Shown one piece after another: positions 36,501-50,400 of a DNA stretch of 64,000 nucleotides. The translations under genes were made by a program, and so were the position numbers. The stretch covers positions 34,403,670 through 34,467,669 of the forward strand of contig OZ025248.1 of NCBI GenBank assembly GCA_964019135.1, written 5' to 3'. This DNA is from Arenicola marina. Lineage: Eukaryota; Annelida; Polychaeta; Arenicolidae. The notes below the pieces were generated by a model. That model was not told the DNA's origin. It saw nothing but the letters and a program-made list of their open reading frames with translations, and ran no database searches. How positions within the stretch are numbered: position 1 is the first letter of the stretch; each line of letters begins with the position of its first letter.

Positions 36501-37421
36501 AGGATCTGGCCTGTTCTCTGTTCTGTTTGTCAAGAGGAGATGTTAGTACGAGCGCCCACTTCTATACTGGTGTCAAAGGCTCAAATCCATCGCTTTGTAA
36601 TTACGGTATCAAGGAAATAAATTAACCTTGACTAAAAATATTGACACACAAAAATTACACAAAGGACACCTCAAGCAATTTTTTTTTAAATATTTAATCC
36701 TATGTAGTTATTAAGACCATGTATTCATCCAAGGTCCGTAATATGAACAATAATAATGATTTTCTTTGTCCACAAGTGATACATCGCCAGTAAATAAACA
36801 GACACGCACAACCCTTCCCCCGCCTGGATGCTCCATCAACATCTTACACCGTTATCATAGGGTCCCTCTTCCGCCGTCATCCACGTCCCCCTTCCAGCTG
36901 TTTGTTCGTCAGCCGGATAACAGCGATCGGACTGCATAGACCGCAGACCTACGCATAACAGCTCCCAGATACACTCTACAAGCTTCACGTATTTAATTTC
37001 TGTGAAGGCCGAGCCCAGCGCAACCCAAGGAGACAGAGGCAGAGACATCCATGGTCGAATGTTGTTTATTACTGGAGAGTATATACCCCCCGGGATATGC
37101 AGCGCTAGTGGCGGGACTTGGTAATATGCTTCATATTACGGGCTGTATGGCTTGATACAATAGGGAGGAGTAGAGGCTGGGAGGGGACGGGGGCGACCAG
37201 TTTATTTAATGGAAAATATATGACGTCTTTGGCCTAAGTAGAGGCTGAACCCACTGGTTTTGAAGAAACATGAGGTTGACATTTGCAGAGAAAAGTATTT
37301 GTCTTCCCATCGGCACGGATGCTATTGTTTCTCCGTTAAGCTGTCTCAAGCGCAACCCGCTATATCTGAGCCCAATTATTATCTGATACCTCCATATATA
37401 TACAGTTATCGCGGGGCTCAG

Positions 37422-37684
37422 CCAATTAGATTCCTAGTCACGTGTTTTTTGCGCTTCCGACCATCAAGGCCAAAGGTCGTCTGCTCGATAAATATCATCG
37501 CGCCGCGAGATTACCACAGAGACTGCCACGCACGAGACTGCCACGCACGAGACTGCGGTCGGTGTGTCCGATGATAAACATGCTCCCCCGTGTCCCTGTT
37601 GCTGACATACTCACCCATCACAACCATGGGTGACTGTACGCTGGACGGGCTTCGGAAGACCACCCGGAGCCAGCTTCCGGGGTA
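37422..37684 (+). promoter_or_regulatory. Promoter-like block and candidate first exon, unit 2
   Basis: CCAAT at 37422, CACGTG at 37439-37444, TATA-like GATAAATAT near 37486, ATG at 37626 and donor-like GTAAAT at 37682. The 56-base segment encodes the same 18 residues as unit 1. Confidence 0.35.
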
Positions 37685-39766
37685 AATGCCTTCGGTTGTT
37701 AACGGTGGCTCCGTAGTTTTTTCTCGTTGCCATATATCATATGATGATATGATATTGTGACATGGGGAGAATGTCCTACAATAAGGTCTGCTTTTTTGGG
37801 GGATTTAACATATAAATTGCTAAATGCTCACCTGATTAAAATAATAAGCTTTCCATGAAACTGGTAATGTTACCGATGTTTCTATGTCGGTTAGATTCAC
37901 ATAATTCGCTCGCATAACAGGCGAGTGGATTTTGCGGGGGTTTCTTTATGATACAACTAGACATGGCATGGGCAGGTCACAGGTTGGTATTTCGCGTCGT
38001 ATTAGCTATTTGCACAAGGAATGAAGTCGTGCTACACGATGTGACGTCATGTTATGATTTTTGGTCCGTCAAACAGTAAATCCTTTATGAGTCAGCAAGC
38101 TACAGACACCAGCCAAATGTAATACAACGCTCAAGCCTTGAACTTTTGGGCGTCGGTGTGCGTGATCTGTATCGCACTCCACCCAATCGATCACATGACT
38201 TGAATTGCAACATTTCTTACGATGCTTGACAATATGCTACCATTTAATTGTTGCTATTAAACCGGCGCCAAATTCTGAACTCCTCTACCTTGGGACCAAT
38301 TAAAGCATGGCCAGTGACAGTTCTATAGATTGCCATAAATGCTTCGGAATTACCTGGGCAGATGTCGCATCAATATATCTCGCTAGAATGTGATTGTATC
38401 CGAACCGAAGCAGAGTTAAAACCCATTTGTTCATTGATCTTCGGCCGTGGGACAGCATTTGTGATGACGGATAACCAACTTATCTTTAATTCTTTGCTGG
38501 TAGATTCATAACCAAGTCAGACATTAATTGCCATGAGACCTTTGGCACGAACAGAACTGATGGAATATATCAGAACCGAAACGCCAGTCCTTTATATTAT
38601 CTACCGTGCCGTTGCGCAAGAAATAAATTTAATGTTTTTCTATCATGGAGACCAGCTGTGGCATAACACAGACAAAATGTGATGTCTATTATCTGTAAAT
38701 AGCGTTCTGCGTTATCTTATTCACATCAGCATTGATACATACTGATCCATGTATACCGCGCCGTTGTCAGTATTCTCCATGTATCACTCAATCAACGATT
38801 AAAAACCACTCCCAACCCAATCTCCCACTACCTCCTCCACCCTCCTCTGTGAAAATGAAGTCTCAGATGGATCAATGTTTTGGGCCACATTACTGAGCAT
38901 ATAGACTGAACCCGAACAGGAAACGCATTGGGATGCTAAAATGCCCCCACCCCCCTCCTTCCACCTATATGTCTTATACATGTATTCAAATATGATTACT
39001 ACCGTCTACAATTGGCTTGAGAATTCATCCGTGAGCCCACCGAGGGGTCCGGGGAGGAGGTGTTCACCCTTGATGTCTGGGCCCACCCTCACCCACGCAT
39101 CTACCCCCTTGGTTGAGGGGGTCCGCCAACACTCCGCTGCGCCACTTGTAATGCACATCGTTTATATATTAATCTCGAGCCGAGACATATTGTCGTCACA
39201 CATATCCGGCTTGGCGACTGCCTCACATGATTCAGACTTGACCTGATCAACATCAACATTAACATGACGCTGGACACCGCAAACATACACCCCGAGGCCG
39301 CTGTGATGGGATGGGGCGGAAAGGGTCCGTGTCAGAATCGGATATATTAATTAAATTACGATTAAATTAATCAATGCTAGAACATATTAGATGCTTAGAT
39401 GCGGTTGAATTCATGTTATATATATATATTAAAAAATATATAATAGTGTAAAATTTATTGATCTTTGTAACAAACGGTGTATTGTCTAAATCCAAGGGAC
39501 GTCCTTTTCTAACATCTTCATCGCCCATAAAGCCAAACTAACTTCAGTGGTTGACCTTTACGCGAGCCCAATCCAGTGGCATCAACAGATACTTCAGAAT
39601 GAGTCAAATACCAACGCGACAATAAAAACAACCCCCTAAATTCGCTTTCCTCTGGTATCGATTGCATTTAAACATGTTTTACATCGCAATTAGAAAACTC
39701 CGCACCTGTACTGTCGGTTATTGCCTTGCTCTTTGCGACGTCCGTGGCATTGCGACCAACACATCA

Positions 39767-39780
39767 CCGCCCTCTGGTGA
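39767..39780 (-). promoter_or_regulatory. CTCF-consensus-like site, unit 3
   Basis: CCGCCCTCTGGTGA, 13 of 14 consensus positions. Confidence 0.45.
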
Positions 39781-40252
39781 TGGTGGGAGTCACCCGGCCT
39801 GGCCGACGAGGCCTTGTCACGTGACCGCCAGGATCCACATACCACAACCCGCTCTCCGACAGCGGCACCTTTGATATTACGAGCGCGCGCCGTTATTTTC
39901 TTTGGATCATCCCCATCGTTATTAACAAAAACCTGAAAGTCGATAATTTAATTGCCTAGTGACTAGTTTAGCCATAAACCGGATGAGCACCCGATGCCAA
40001 ACATGTTTATACACCACATCCGCGTCGCTGGGTACAGTGCCGCACGTGTCTGTCGACCTCGTCTAGGCTTGGGCCCTGGAAACCGATGTATATATATATA
40101 TAGCAACGGTTATGGGTATTTTATAACTGGGCGAATGTCGGGCGTTTCGCATTAAATGCCCGGGGGTACTGCAGGCTTTTTATAAGAGATTTGTTATTAG
40201 GTAATAAGGGGGAAAAGCGTGCGTTATTCCAGCAGATGTCAAGCTGACACCG

Positions 40253-40273
40253 TGACGTCATAACATGGCGGCT
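40253..40273 (+). promoter_or_regulatory. CRE plus ATGGCGGC element, unit 3
   Basis: TGACGTCA then ATGGCGGC, unchanged although the flanking bases differ (CCAGCAGATG for CGCGCAAATG). Confidence 0.4.
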
Positions 40274-43200
40274 GAGGTAGCTGTCGGCACTAAAGACCGG
40301 GTGACGCATCGGGTTATAAATGAGCTTTCTGTGGGCTTCGTGACGGTTTAGTAGTGTTTATCCACGGCCGTTTCTCCTTCAGACCGCGGTGACAGACAGA
40401 AACCATAGAGAGCCTCACTAACTGACAAAAACAAGCTGACGAACCGTGATTACGCCGACCTCTGTTACAACCGCAAATGAGGTTAAACCGCGTAACTGGG
40501 ATAATCTAGAACCAAATGCGCAGTTAATAACTGCGTGCGATTTGTTTGGAGCTCGGGCCTAATTACTGGGAGGACGTCTTCACTTTTGATGCACCAAGGA
40601 AATGATGTGTACTTTTTCGTCTGTCAATAATGTTGCTACTCAGTTGATGCGGTTAAGGCTACTATTGACAGTAAGATTGTTTTCATCCCTGAATTATACT
40701 ATTCCTGCTATTATCGCACCTGCGCCATCATAACTGCTATCATTGCTGCTGTTACTGCTTCCATCATTCGTAGAACGGTGTCATCATAACTGCTGCTGTT
40801 ACTGTTACAGAAACAATTATTTTTAATGTTTTATTATTACTAATATATAGTACTAATGTTTAAGAAGTACAAATACTAGTAATTTGTAATGAGTATAATT
40901 ACCACTACCTATTTATCAGGCCAATTATAACTAATGTTTGATAAATACAAATACTAGTAATGTTTTATGAGTGTAACAACTACCTTTTTATCAATAGAAT
41001 AACTACTACTTTTGCATTAGCACACTAATAAGAATATTGCGATTAGTACTGTTATAGCTACTCGTAACTCACTCAAGGATAGTTCTATATGGGTTGTAGA
41101 CATATAATGAGCTCTAAAGGTCACACGGGGAAGGCAGCGTTCCGGGGTCACGTGATATCAGACACGGACTTCGCGTTCTCGACGCCTAAGGTGAGGACAA
41201 TACCCGACTTGAGGAGTTAATCTGATGACTGCGACAGGACTGCTGACAACTGATCTGGGGCACCCCTTCCCTTAACTATTACCCCATCGCCATAGCTCCG
41301 CCCCCCCCCCCCCCGCCGCCGCACATCATCCACGAAGCCAACCCATCTTCAATACAAACTCAAAGCTGCTTGAGCTCTTTCTGTAGGCGTCCCTATTATG
41401 ATGGCTGGGATGAATGGAACTGAATTAGGGTACTCGAGCTAAGATGTTTGGTATCCAGTGATGGGATAATGGAGCCTGTATCAGGGTACATGAGCCAAGA
41501 TGTTTGTTATCGAATGGTGGGAAGATGGAGCCTGAATTAGGGTACATGAGCCAAGATGACTATGGCGACCAAAGACATCCACTGGGGGGTGGGGGGGGGG
41601 CTTAGTCTGCCATCGGGTACGATTGCAATACACTTGGGGGTGGAACCTGTCAGTGAAAAGACAAATCCACTGCAGTCTTTATCTGTCAAAGGGCAAAGAC
41701 ACTCCTGGGATTCTTGCTTGTCACCGGATAGATACACTCAACAGGGGTTGTGTTTGTCATCTTGTCGACTAGAGAGACTCAGTAGGAGGGTTCATTCATT
41801 ATCGTCCCAGTAAGCTGTCTATCAATGGGCATGACCTTTGCCTTCATTCGTCTCTCGATTAATAAAGACATCCCCGAGTTTAAGCTTCATGTTTCATATG
41901 AGTAACATCGTTTCTAGTTTGCTGTTAAGGATTAAGACACCTTCGTCTATGGCGCTTTATAAGCCAGTGAGTAACTAAATCTGCTGCCAAACTGTCAGCG
42001 GTATCTACTATGGCCTTTTTGTTTGCCTGAGGCTCTGTTTCCTGTTGGCCTTTATGGGCCAGCCGGTAAAGACATCTTCCGTGGACCTCTTTCCATCGGC
42101 GGTTGAAAATTTAGTTTATCTGAGGCTAAAGAAATATTGTCTCAGTCTTTTGTTGTCAGTCAGTAAATGTATATTCTTTCCATTACTGGGTATCAACATC
42201 TTCTATGACCATATATTTTTCCGATGGTAAATGCAGTCTGTGAGGAGGCATGGAAGGCAGCTATTGCCCTTTACATGTTACCTGTTCCTATGCAAGTCTT
42301 TATCAGCGGCGAGAGAAGACCTCTTCCATGGGTCTTTGTTTGCAGGTTAAGCGGCATTGTCTTGTGCTGAGTCAAGCAATTCTCTCCAAGGAGGTTTGTT
42401 TGCCACGAGGTACATACAACCACTACAATATGAAGGCTTTGTTGTTTCATGAAAGCGAAAGTTATCAGCCCGTAGGATCGGCATCCTGTGACCCAATAAT
42501 ACTCTTGTTCGCCAGAGCAGCATTTAAATTACAATTGACACAGGATGGCCAACAGAGTGTCTTGGGAAAAAAGGATCGGGTAATGAAAGGGTTTACTCTC
42601 TGCGAACGAAAACATGGACTGTCAGACGGAAAAGAAATGAACGACAAAGGTTTTTTCGTCCATATTTCGATAATGTCGGCCGGATACTGCGGATAGGAAT
42701 ACAGCGAGACGCCCCGAGAGGCCTCCCCACACTTCACTCCCCCTCAGGTTTTGCTGTCACCCTATCCCCCACAGGGCCTACACCGCTGGGGGTGTTTGCT
42801 GTATAAGCATCTACTCTCTAGGCTGAGGGAAATGATCCATTGCAAAACCCCGAAGCGCAATATGACAAGGCAGTGCCCGGCGGAGAGGTCATTCTTCACC
42901 CTTGCTGTCAACTTAATGGAAATGCCAGCCCCAAGGGGTGGGGTTGAGGTTGAGGGATGGGGGAGGGGGGGGGGCGATGAGGGTTGACAAGAGCAGGTGG
43001 GGATGGGAGGCGGGGTGGGTGGGTGGGTGGGTTGTGGTAAGAAACGGCCATTCCACGACCCAGCTCTCACTCCCTGATGTACATGCCTTTCCACGTGACA
43101 CTTCCGAATGTCTCACCCCCCCCCCCTCTCCCACACACACACCCCACCCCCATAGAGGGTCGGTCAGACAGTCAGTCACTGGGCTAGCTGTGACCTCAGA

Positions 43201-44569
43201 CGGCCAAGCGCTGATGTGTTTGCTGATGCCATAGGCCATGGGGTGGAGCGTGGTTGTCCAGTGTGTGTGACACACTGATCAGCAGCTTCCCCCCTCCCCA
43301 CCCACACCCACACCCACATCCACACCCACACCCACACCCTGACATGGCAGAATCTACATAGACGCCCAGCCCCACCCCAACCCCGCCCCGACATGGCAGA
43401 CTACATAGACGCCCACCTTCTATCCAACCCCCAGCGATCTCCATGCCCTTCAGGACGAGTGCTGTAAGCCCGTGGATGCCCATTGGATTGGCTGGCGGGT
43501 AGGAGAACCCACCAGACTCCTGACCATCCATCAAACAAACGACAGAATAATGGCAGGAAAACTTTAGATAGTGTGGGACGGCGGAAAACATCGCCACCAG
43601 CAGTGAATAAAGACTTCGAGGTTTAGTGACAACATTGCGATCAGCATTAGGATCTGGCCTGTTCTCTGTTCTGTTTGTCAAGAGGAGATGTTAGTACGAG
43701 CGCCCACTTGTATACTGGTGTCAAAGGCTCAAATCCATCGCTTTGTAATTACGGTATCAAGGAAATAAATTAACCTTGACTAAAAATATTGACACACAAA
43801 AATTACACAAAGGACACCTCAAGCAATTTTTTTTTTAAATATTTAATCCTATGTAGTTATTAAGACCATGTATTCATCCAAGATCCGTAATATGAACAAT
43901 AATAATGATTTTCTTTGTCCACAAGTGATACATCGCCAGTAAATAAACAGACACGCACAACCCTTCCCCTGCCTGGATGCTCCATCAACATCTTACACCG
44001 TTATCATAGGGTCCCTCTTCCGCCGTCATCCACGTCCCCCTTCCAGCTGTTTGTTCGTCAGCCGGATAACAGCGATCGGCCTGCATAGACCGCAGACCCA
44101 CGCATAACAGCTCCCAGATACACTCTACAAGCTTCACGTATTTAATTTCTGTGAAGGCCGAGCCCAGCGCAACCCAAGGAGACAGAGGCAGAGACATCCA
44201 TGGTCGAATGTTGTTTATTACCGGAGAGTATATACCCCCCGGATATGCAGCGCTAGTGGCGGGACTTGCTGATATGCTTCATATTACGGGCTGTATGGCT
44301 TGATACAATAGGGAGGAGTAGAGGCTGGGAGGGGACGGGGCCGACCAGTTTATTTAATGGAAAATATATGACGTCTTTGGCCTAAGTAGAGGCTGAACCC
44401 ACTGGTTATGAAGAAACATGAGGTTGACATTTGCAGAGAAAAGTATTTGTCTTCCCATCCGCACGGATGCTATTGTTTCTCCGTTAAGCTGTCTCAAGCG
44501 CAACCCGCTATATCTGAGCCCAATTATTATCTGATACCTCCATATATATACAGTTATCGCGCGGCTCAG

Positions 44570-44843
44570 CCAATTAGATTCCTAGTCACGTGTTTTTTGC
44601 GCTTCCGACCATCAAGGCCAAAAGTCGTCTGCTCGATAAATATCATCGCGCCGCGAGATTACCACAGAGACTGCCACGCACGAGACTGCCACGCACGAGA
44701 CCGCGGTCGGTGTGTCAGATGATAAACATGCCCCCCCCCCCCCCCACCGTGTCCCTGTTGCTGACATACTCACCCATCACAACCATGGGTGACTGTACGC
44801 TGGGCGAGCTTCGGAAGACCACCCGGAGCCAGATTCCGGGGTA
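44570..44843 (+). promoter_or_regulatory. Promoter-like block and candidate first exon, unit 3
   Basis: CCAAT, CACGTG and the TATA-like element are retained. ATG at 44785, donor-like GTAAAT at 44841. The encoded segment reads MGDCTLGELRKTTRSQIP, three amino-acid changes from unit 1. A C-run inserted near 44731-44747 lengthens the leader. Confidence 0.35.
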
Positions 44844-45000
44844 AATGCCTTCGGTTGTTTACAGCCGCTCATCATTTTTTCTCCTTGCCGACATGGAGAT
44901 TGTGACATGGGGAGAGTGACTTAAAACAACGTCTGTTTGATTTTTTTAGTTTAAGATATAAATTATTAAATGCTTACCTGACTAAAATAATGAGGTTTTC

Positions 45001-45096
45001 ATGAAACTTGCCCCAAAAAACAGATACCAGGGTTCGAACCCACGACCGGTTGATCTGCAGTTCAGTTTGTTTACCAACTGAGCTAAGGAGGTTTCC
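45001..45096 (-). mobile_element. tRNA-derived SINE in the spacer before unit 4
   Basis: Minus-strand A box TAGCTCAGTTGG (45074-45085) and B box GGTTCGAACC (45031-45040) are both intact. The anticodon-arm region CTGCAGATCA resembles tRNA-Cys. The 3' tail is CTGTTTTTTGGGGC. The plain spacers diverge from this spacer exactly where the SINE tail begins. Confidence 0.8.
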
Positions 45097-47063
45097 ATTT
45101 ATGCAATAATTTCACATATGAACCGTTCAAAATACGTGCCTCAAACGGGAGCAATGTCAGCTGATCAGACCTGGAAACAGTAGTTAGAAAATATCCAGCA
45201 AGCAAGACTGGACTGTTTGGTGAGGCATGCGCTGCTCAGGGAAATAGTGTATAACTGAACGGTATAGGGACGTTTAAGATTGCGATACGCATTGAAGCTA
45301 GAATTGACGATTTGGGGTCCGTCAAACAGTAATTCCTATATGAGTCAGCAAGCTACAGACACCAGCCAAATGTAATGGAACGCTCAAGCCTTGAACTTTT
45401 GGGCGTCGGTGTGCGTGACCTGTATCACACTCCACCTAATCGATCACATGACTTGAATTGCAACATTTCTTTCAATGCTTCACAAAATGCTACCATTTAA
45501 TTGTTGCTATTAAACCGGCGCCAAATTGTGAAATCCTCTACCTTGGGACCAATTAAAACATGGCCGGTGACAGTTCTATAGATTGCCATAAATGCTTCAG
45601 AATTACCTGGCCAGATGTCGCATCAATATATCCCGCTAGAATGTGATTGTATCCGAACCGAAGCAGAGTTAAACCCCATTTGTTCATTGATCTTCGGCCG
45701 TGGGACAGCATTTGTGATGACGGATAACCAATTTATTTTTAATTCTTTGCTGGTAGATTTATAACCAATTCAGACATTAATTGCGATGAGACCTTTGGCA
45801 CGAACAGAACTGATGGAATATATCAGAAGCGAAACGCCAGTCCTTTATATTATCCACCGTACGCTTGCGCAAGAAATATATTTAATTCCTTTTTTATCAT
45901 TGAAACCAATTTTGGCATAATAACAACATAATGCTGCATTAACTTTTCCATATCAGCATTGATACATAGTGATCCTTGAAGTGCACTGCTTCAGTATTCA
46001 CCATTTATTGTTCATCGATTAAAAACCACTTCCAACCCAATCTCCCTCTACCTCCGCCACCCTCCTCTGTAAAAATAAGTCTGTTCGATGTTTTTTAGCC
46101 ACCTTACTGCACATATAGGCTGAACCGGACTAGTAAACTCATTGGGATGCGGAAATCCCCCCTCCCCCCTCCTTTGATTGTTCCATCTTTATGTCTTACA
46201 TACACGTATTCAATTATCGCTATACCGTTTCCAATTGGCTTGAACAGTCATATGTGAGCCCACCGAGGGGTCCGGGGAGGAGGTGTTTATGTCTGTATCT
46301 CCGTTGGTTGAGTCTGCAGCAAATTATGCACATTTGTTGGCTTGGACACGCCCGCAGCACCCCCTCCCCTCCCCCCTGGGCCCACCCTCACCCACGCATC
46401 TCCCCCCTTGGTTGAGGGGGTCCACCAACACTCCGCTGCGCCACTTGTAATGCACATCGTTGACATATTAATCTCGAGCCGAGACATATTGTCGTCACAC
46501 ATATCCGGCTTGGCGACTGCCTCACATGATTCAGACTTGACCTGATCAACATCAACATCAACATGACGCTGGACACCGCAAACATACACCCCGAGGCCGC
46601 TGTGATGGGATGGGGCCGAAAGGGACCGTGTCAGAATCGGATATATTAATTAAATTACGATTAAATTATTAAATGCTAGAACATATTAGATGCTTAGATG
46701 CGGTTGAATTCATGTTATATATATATTAAAAAATATATAATAGTGTAACATTTATTGATCTTTGTAACAAACGGTGTATTGTCTAAATCCAAGGGATGTC
46801 CTTTTCTAACATCTGCATCGCCCATAAAGCCAAGCTAGCTTCAGTAGTTGACCTTTACGCGAGCCCTATCCAGTGGCATCAACAGATACTCCAGAATTAG
46901 TCAAATACCAACGCGACAATAAAAACAACCCCCTAAATTCGCTTTCCTCTGGTATCGATTGCATTTAAACATGTTTTACATCGCAATTAGAAAACTCCGC
47001 ACCTGTACTGTCGGTTACTGCCTTGCTCTTTGCGACGTCCGTGGCATAGCGACCAATACATCA

Positions 47064-47077
47064 CCGCCCCCTGGTGG
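47064..47077 (-). promoter_or_regulatory. CTCF-consensus-like site, unit 4
   Basis: CCGCCCCCTGGTGG, 14 of 14 consensus positions. Confidence 0.5.
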
Positions 47078-47475
47078 TGGCCGACGAGGCACCTTAGATA
47101 TTACGAGCGCGCGCCGTTATTTTCTTTGGATCATTCATATCGTTATTAAAAAACCTGCAAGTCGATAATTTAATTGCCTAGAGACTAGTTTAGCCATAAA
47201 CCGGATGAGCACCCGATGTCAAGCATGTTTATACACTACATCCGCGTCGCTGGGTACAGTGCCGCACGTGCACGACCTCGTCTAGGCTGGGGCCCTGGAA
47301 ACCGATGTATATATATATATATATAGCAACGGTTATGGGTATTTTATAACTGTGCGCATGTCGGGGGTTTCGCATTAAATGCCCGGGGGTACTGCAGGCT
47401 CTTTATAAGAGACTTGTTATCAGGTAATAAGGGGGAAAAGCGTGCGTTATTCGCGCAAATGTCAAGCTGACACCG

Positions 47476-47496
47476 TGACGTCATAACATGGCGGCT
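47476..47496 (+). promoter_or_regulatory. CRE plus ATGGCGGC element, unit 4
   Basis: TGACGTCA then ATGGCGGC, unchanged from unit 1. Confidence 0.4.
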
Positions 47497-50400
47497 GAGG
47501 TAGCTGTCGGCACTAAAGACCGGGTGACGCATCGGGCTATAAATGAGCTTTCTGTGGGCTTCGTGACGGTTTAGTAGTGTTTATCCACGGCCGTTTCTCC
47601 TTCAGACCGCGGTGACAGAGAGAAACCATAGAGAGCCTCACTAACTGACAAAAACAAGCTGACGAACCGTGAATACGCCGACCTCTGTTACAACCGCAAA
47701 TGAGGTTAAACCGCGTAACTGGGATAATCTAGAACCAAATGCGCAGTTAATAACTGCGTGCGATTTGTTTGGAGCTCGGGCCTAATTACTGGGAGGACGT
47801 CTTCACTTTTGATGCACCAAGGAAATGATGTGTACTTTTTCGTCTTTCAATAATGTTGCTACTCAGTTGATGCGGTTAAGGCTGCTATTGACAGTAAGAT
47901 TGTTTTCATCCCTGAATTATACTATTCCTGCTATTATCGCACCTGCGCCATCATAACTGCTATCATTGCTGCTGTTACTGCTTCCATCATTCGTAGAACG
48001 GTGTCATCATAACTGCTGCTGTTACTGTTACAGAAACAATTACTTTTCATGTTTTTTTTATTACTAATATATAGTACTAATGTTTAAGAAGTACAAATAC
48101 TAGTAATTTGTAATGAGTATAATTACCACTACCTATTTATCAGGCCAATTATAACTAATGTTTGATACATACAAATACTAGTAATGTTTTATGAGTGTAA
48201 CAACTACCTTTTTATCAATAGAATAACTGCTACTTTTGCATTAGCACACTAGTAAGAATATTGCGATTAGTACTGGTATAGCTACTCGTAACTCACTCAA
48301 GGATAGTTCTATATGGGTTGTAGACTTATAATGAGCTCTAAAGGTCACACGGGGAAGGCAGCGTTCCGGGGTCACGTGATATCACACACGGACTTCGCGT
48401 TCTCGACGCCTAAGGTGAGGACAATACCCGACTTGAGGAGTTAATCTGATGACTGCGACAGGACTGCTGACAACTGATCTGGGGCACCCCTTCCCTTAAC
48501 TATTACCCCATCGCCATAGCTCCGCCCCCCCCCCCCCGCCGCACATCATCCACGAAGCCAACCCATCTTCAATACAAACTCAAAGCTGCTTGAGCTCTTT
48601 TTGTGGGCGTACCTATTATGATGGCTGGGATGAATGGAACTGAATTAGGGTACTCGAGCTAAGATGTTTGGTATCCAGTGATGGGATAATGGAGCCTGTA
48701 TCAGGGTACATGAGTCAAGATGTTTGTTATCGAATGGTGGGAAGATGGAGTTTGAATCAGGGTACATGAGCCAAGATGACTATGGCGACCAAAGACATCC
48801 ACTGGGGGGTGGGGGGGGGGCTTAGTCTGCCATCGGGTACGATTGCAATACACTTGGGGGTGGAACCTGTCAGTGAAAAGACAAATCCACTGCAGTCTTT
48901 ATCTGTCAAAGGGCAAAGACACTCCTGGGACTCCTGGCTGTCACCGGATAGATACACTCAACAGGGGTTGTGTTTGTCATCTTGTCGACTAGAGAGACTC
49001 AGTAGGAGGGTTCATTCATTATCGTCCCAGTAAGCTGTCTCTCGATGGGCATGACCTTTACCTTCATTCGTCTCTCGATTAATAAAGACATCCCCGAGTT
49101 TAAGCTTCATATTTCATATGAGTAACATCGTTTCTAGTTTGCTGTTAAGGATTAAGACACCTTCGTCTATGGCGCTTTATAAGCCAGTGAGTAACTAAAT
49201 CTGCTGCCAAACTGTCAGCGGTATCTACTATGGCCTTTTTGTTTGTCTGAGGCTCTGTTTCCTGTTGGCCTTTATGGGCCAGCCGGTAAAGACATCTTCC
49301 GTGGACCTCTTTCCATCGGCGGTTGAAAATTTAGTTCATCTGAGGCTAAAGAAATATTGTCTCAGTCTTTTGTTGTCAGTCAGTAAATGTATATTCTTTC
49401 CATTACTGGGTATCAACATCTTCTATGCCCATATATTTTTCCGATGGTAAATGCAGTCTGTGAGGAGGCATGGAAGGCAGCTATTGCCCTTTACATGTTA
49501 CCTGTTTCTAGGCAAGTCTTTATCAGCGGCGAGAGAAGACCTCTTCCATGGGTCTTTGTTTGCAGGTTAAGCGGCATTGTCTTGTGCTGGGTCAAGCAAT
49601 TCCCTCCAAGGAGGTTTGTTTGCCACGAGGTACATACAACCACTACAATAGAAGGCTTTGTTGTTTCATGAAAGCGAAAGTTATCAGCCCGCAGGATCGG
49701 CATCCTGTGACCCAATAATACTCTTGTTCGCCAGAGCAGTATTTAAATCACAATTGACACAGGATCGCCAACAGAGTGTCTTGGGAAAAAAGGATCGGGT
49801 AATGAAAGGGTTTACTCTCTGCGAACGAAAACATGGACTGTCAGACGGAAAAGAAATGAACGACAAAGGTTTTTTCGTCCATATTTCGATAATGTCGGCC
49901 GGATACTGCGGAGAGGAATACAGCGAGACGCCCCGAGAGGCCTCCCCACACTTCACTCCCCCTCAGGTTTTGCTGTCACCCTATCCCCCACAGGGCCTAC
50001 ACCGCTGGGGGTGTTTGCTGTATAAGCATCTACTCTCTAGGCTGAGGGAAATGATCCATTGCAAAACCCCGAAGCGCAATATGACAAGGCAGTGCCCGGC
50101 GGAGGGGTCATTCTTTACCCTTGCTGTCAACTTAATGGAAATGCCAGCCCCAAGGGGTGGGGTTGAGGTTGAGGGATGGGGGAGGGGGGGGGCGATGAGG
50201 GTTGACAAGAGCAGGTGGGGATGGGAGGCGGGGTGGGTGGGTGGGTGGGTTGTGGTAAGAAACGGCCATTTCACGACCCAGCTCTCACTCCCTGATGTAC
50301 ATGCCTTTCCACATGACACTTCCGAATGTCTCACCCCCCCCCCTCCCACACACACACCCCACCCCCATAGAGGGTCGGTCAGACAGTCAGTCACTGGGCT

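Larger units (their letters stand above)
31392..38062 (+). repeat. Macrosatellite unit 2 (6671 bp)
   Basis: Second copy, with plain spacers on both sides. Head segment shortened (GTTCACCCTTGATGTCTGGG at 32389). Mid part short, as in units 1 and 4. It lacks 396 bases relative to unit 1 (unit 1 positions 29261-29656); the junction at 36328 is on the 5-base microhomology ATGCC, which removes the CCCACA tract. A one-base net deletion near 34384 (GGGAATCAGCG versus GGGAAGGCAGCG) disrupts a small frame that is open in unit 1. Confidence 0.95.
38063..45315 (+). repeat. Macrosatellite unit 3 (7253 bp)
   Basis: Third copy and the longest. Plain spacer before it, SINE spacer after it. Head short as in units 2 and 5. 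Mid part keeps the two extra pieces near 39782-39860 that units 5 and 6 also keep. The right part shares with unit 4 the shortened GTATATTCTTTCCATTACTG near 42172. It is thus a mosaic of two lineages. TATATATTAATC near 39165 puts a stop into a minus-strand frame that is open in units 1, 2, 4 and 5. Confidence 0.95.

Noticed and set aside
45001..45096. Functional tRNA-Cys gene
   Set aside because: A and B boxes are perfect, but the D-stem and anticodon stem do not pair and no acceptor stem closes; it is a SINE.
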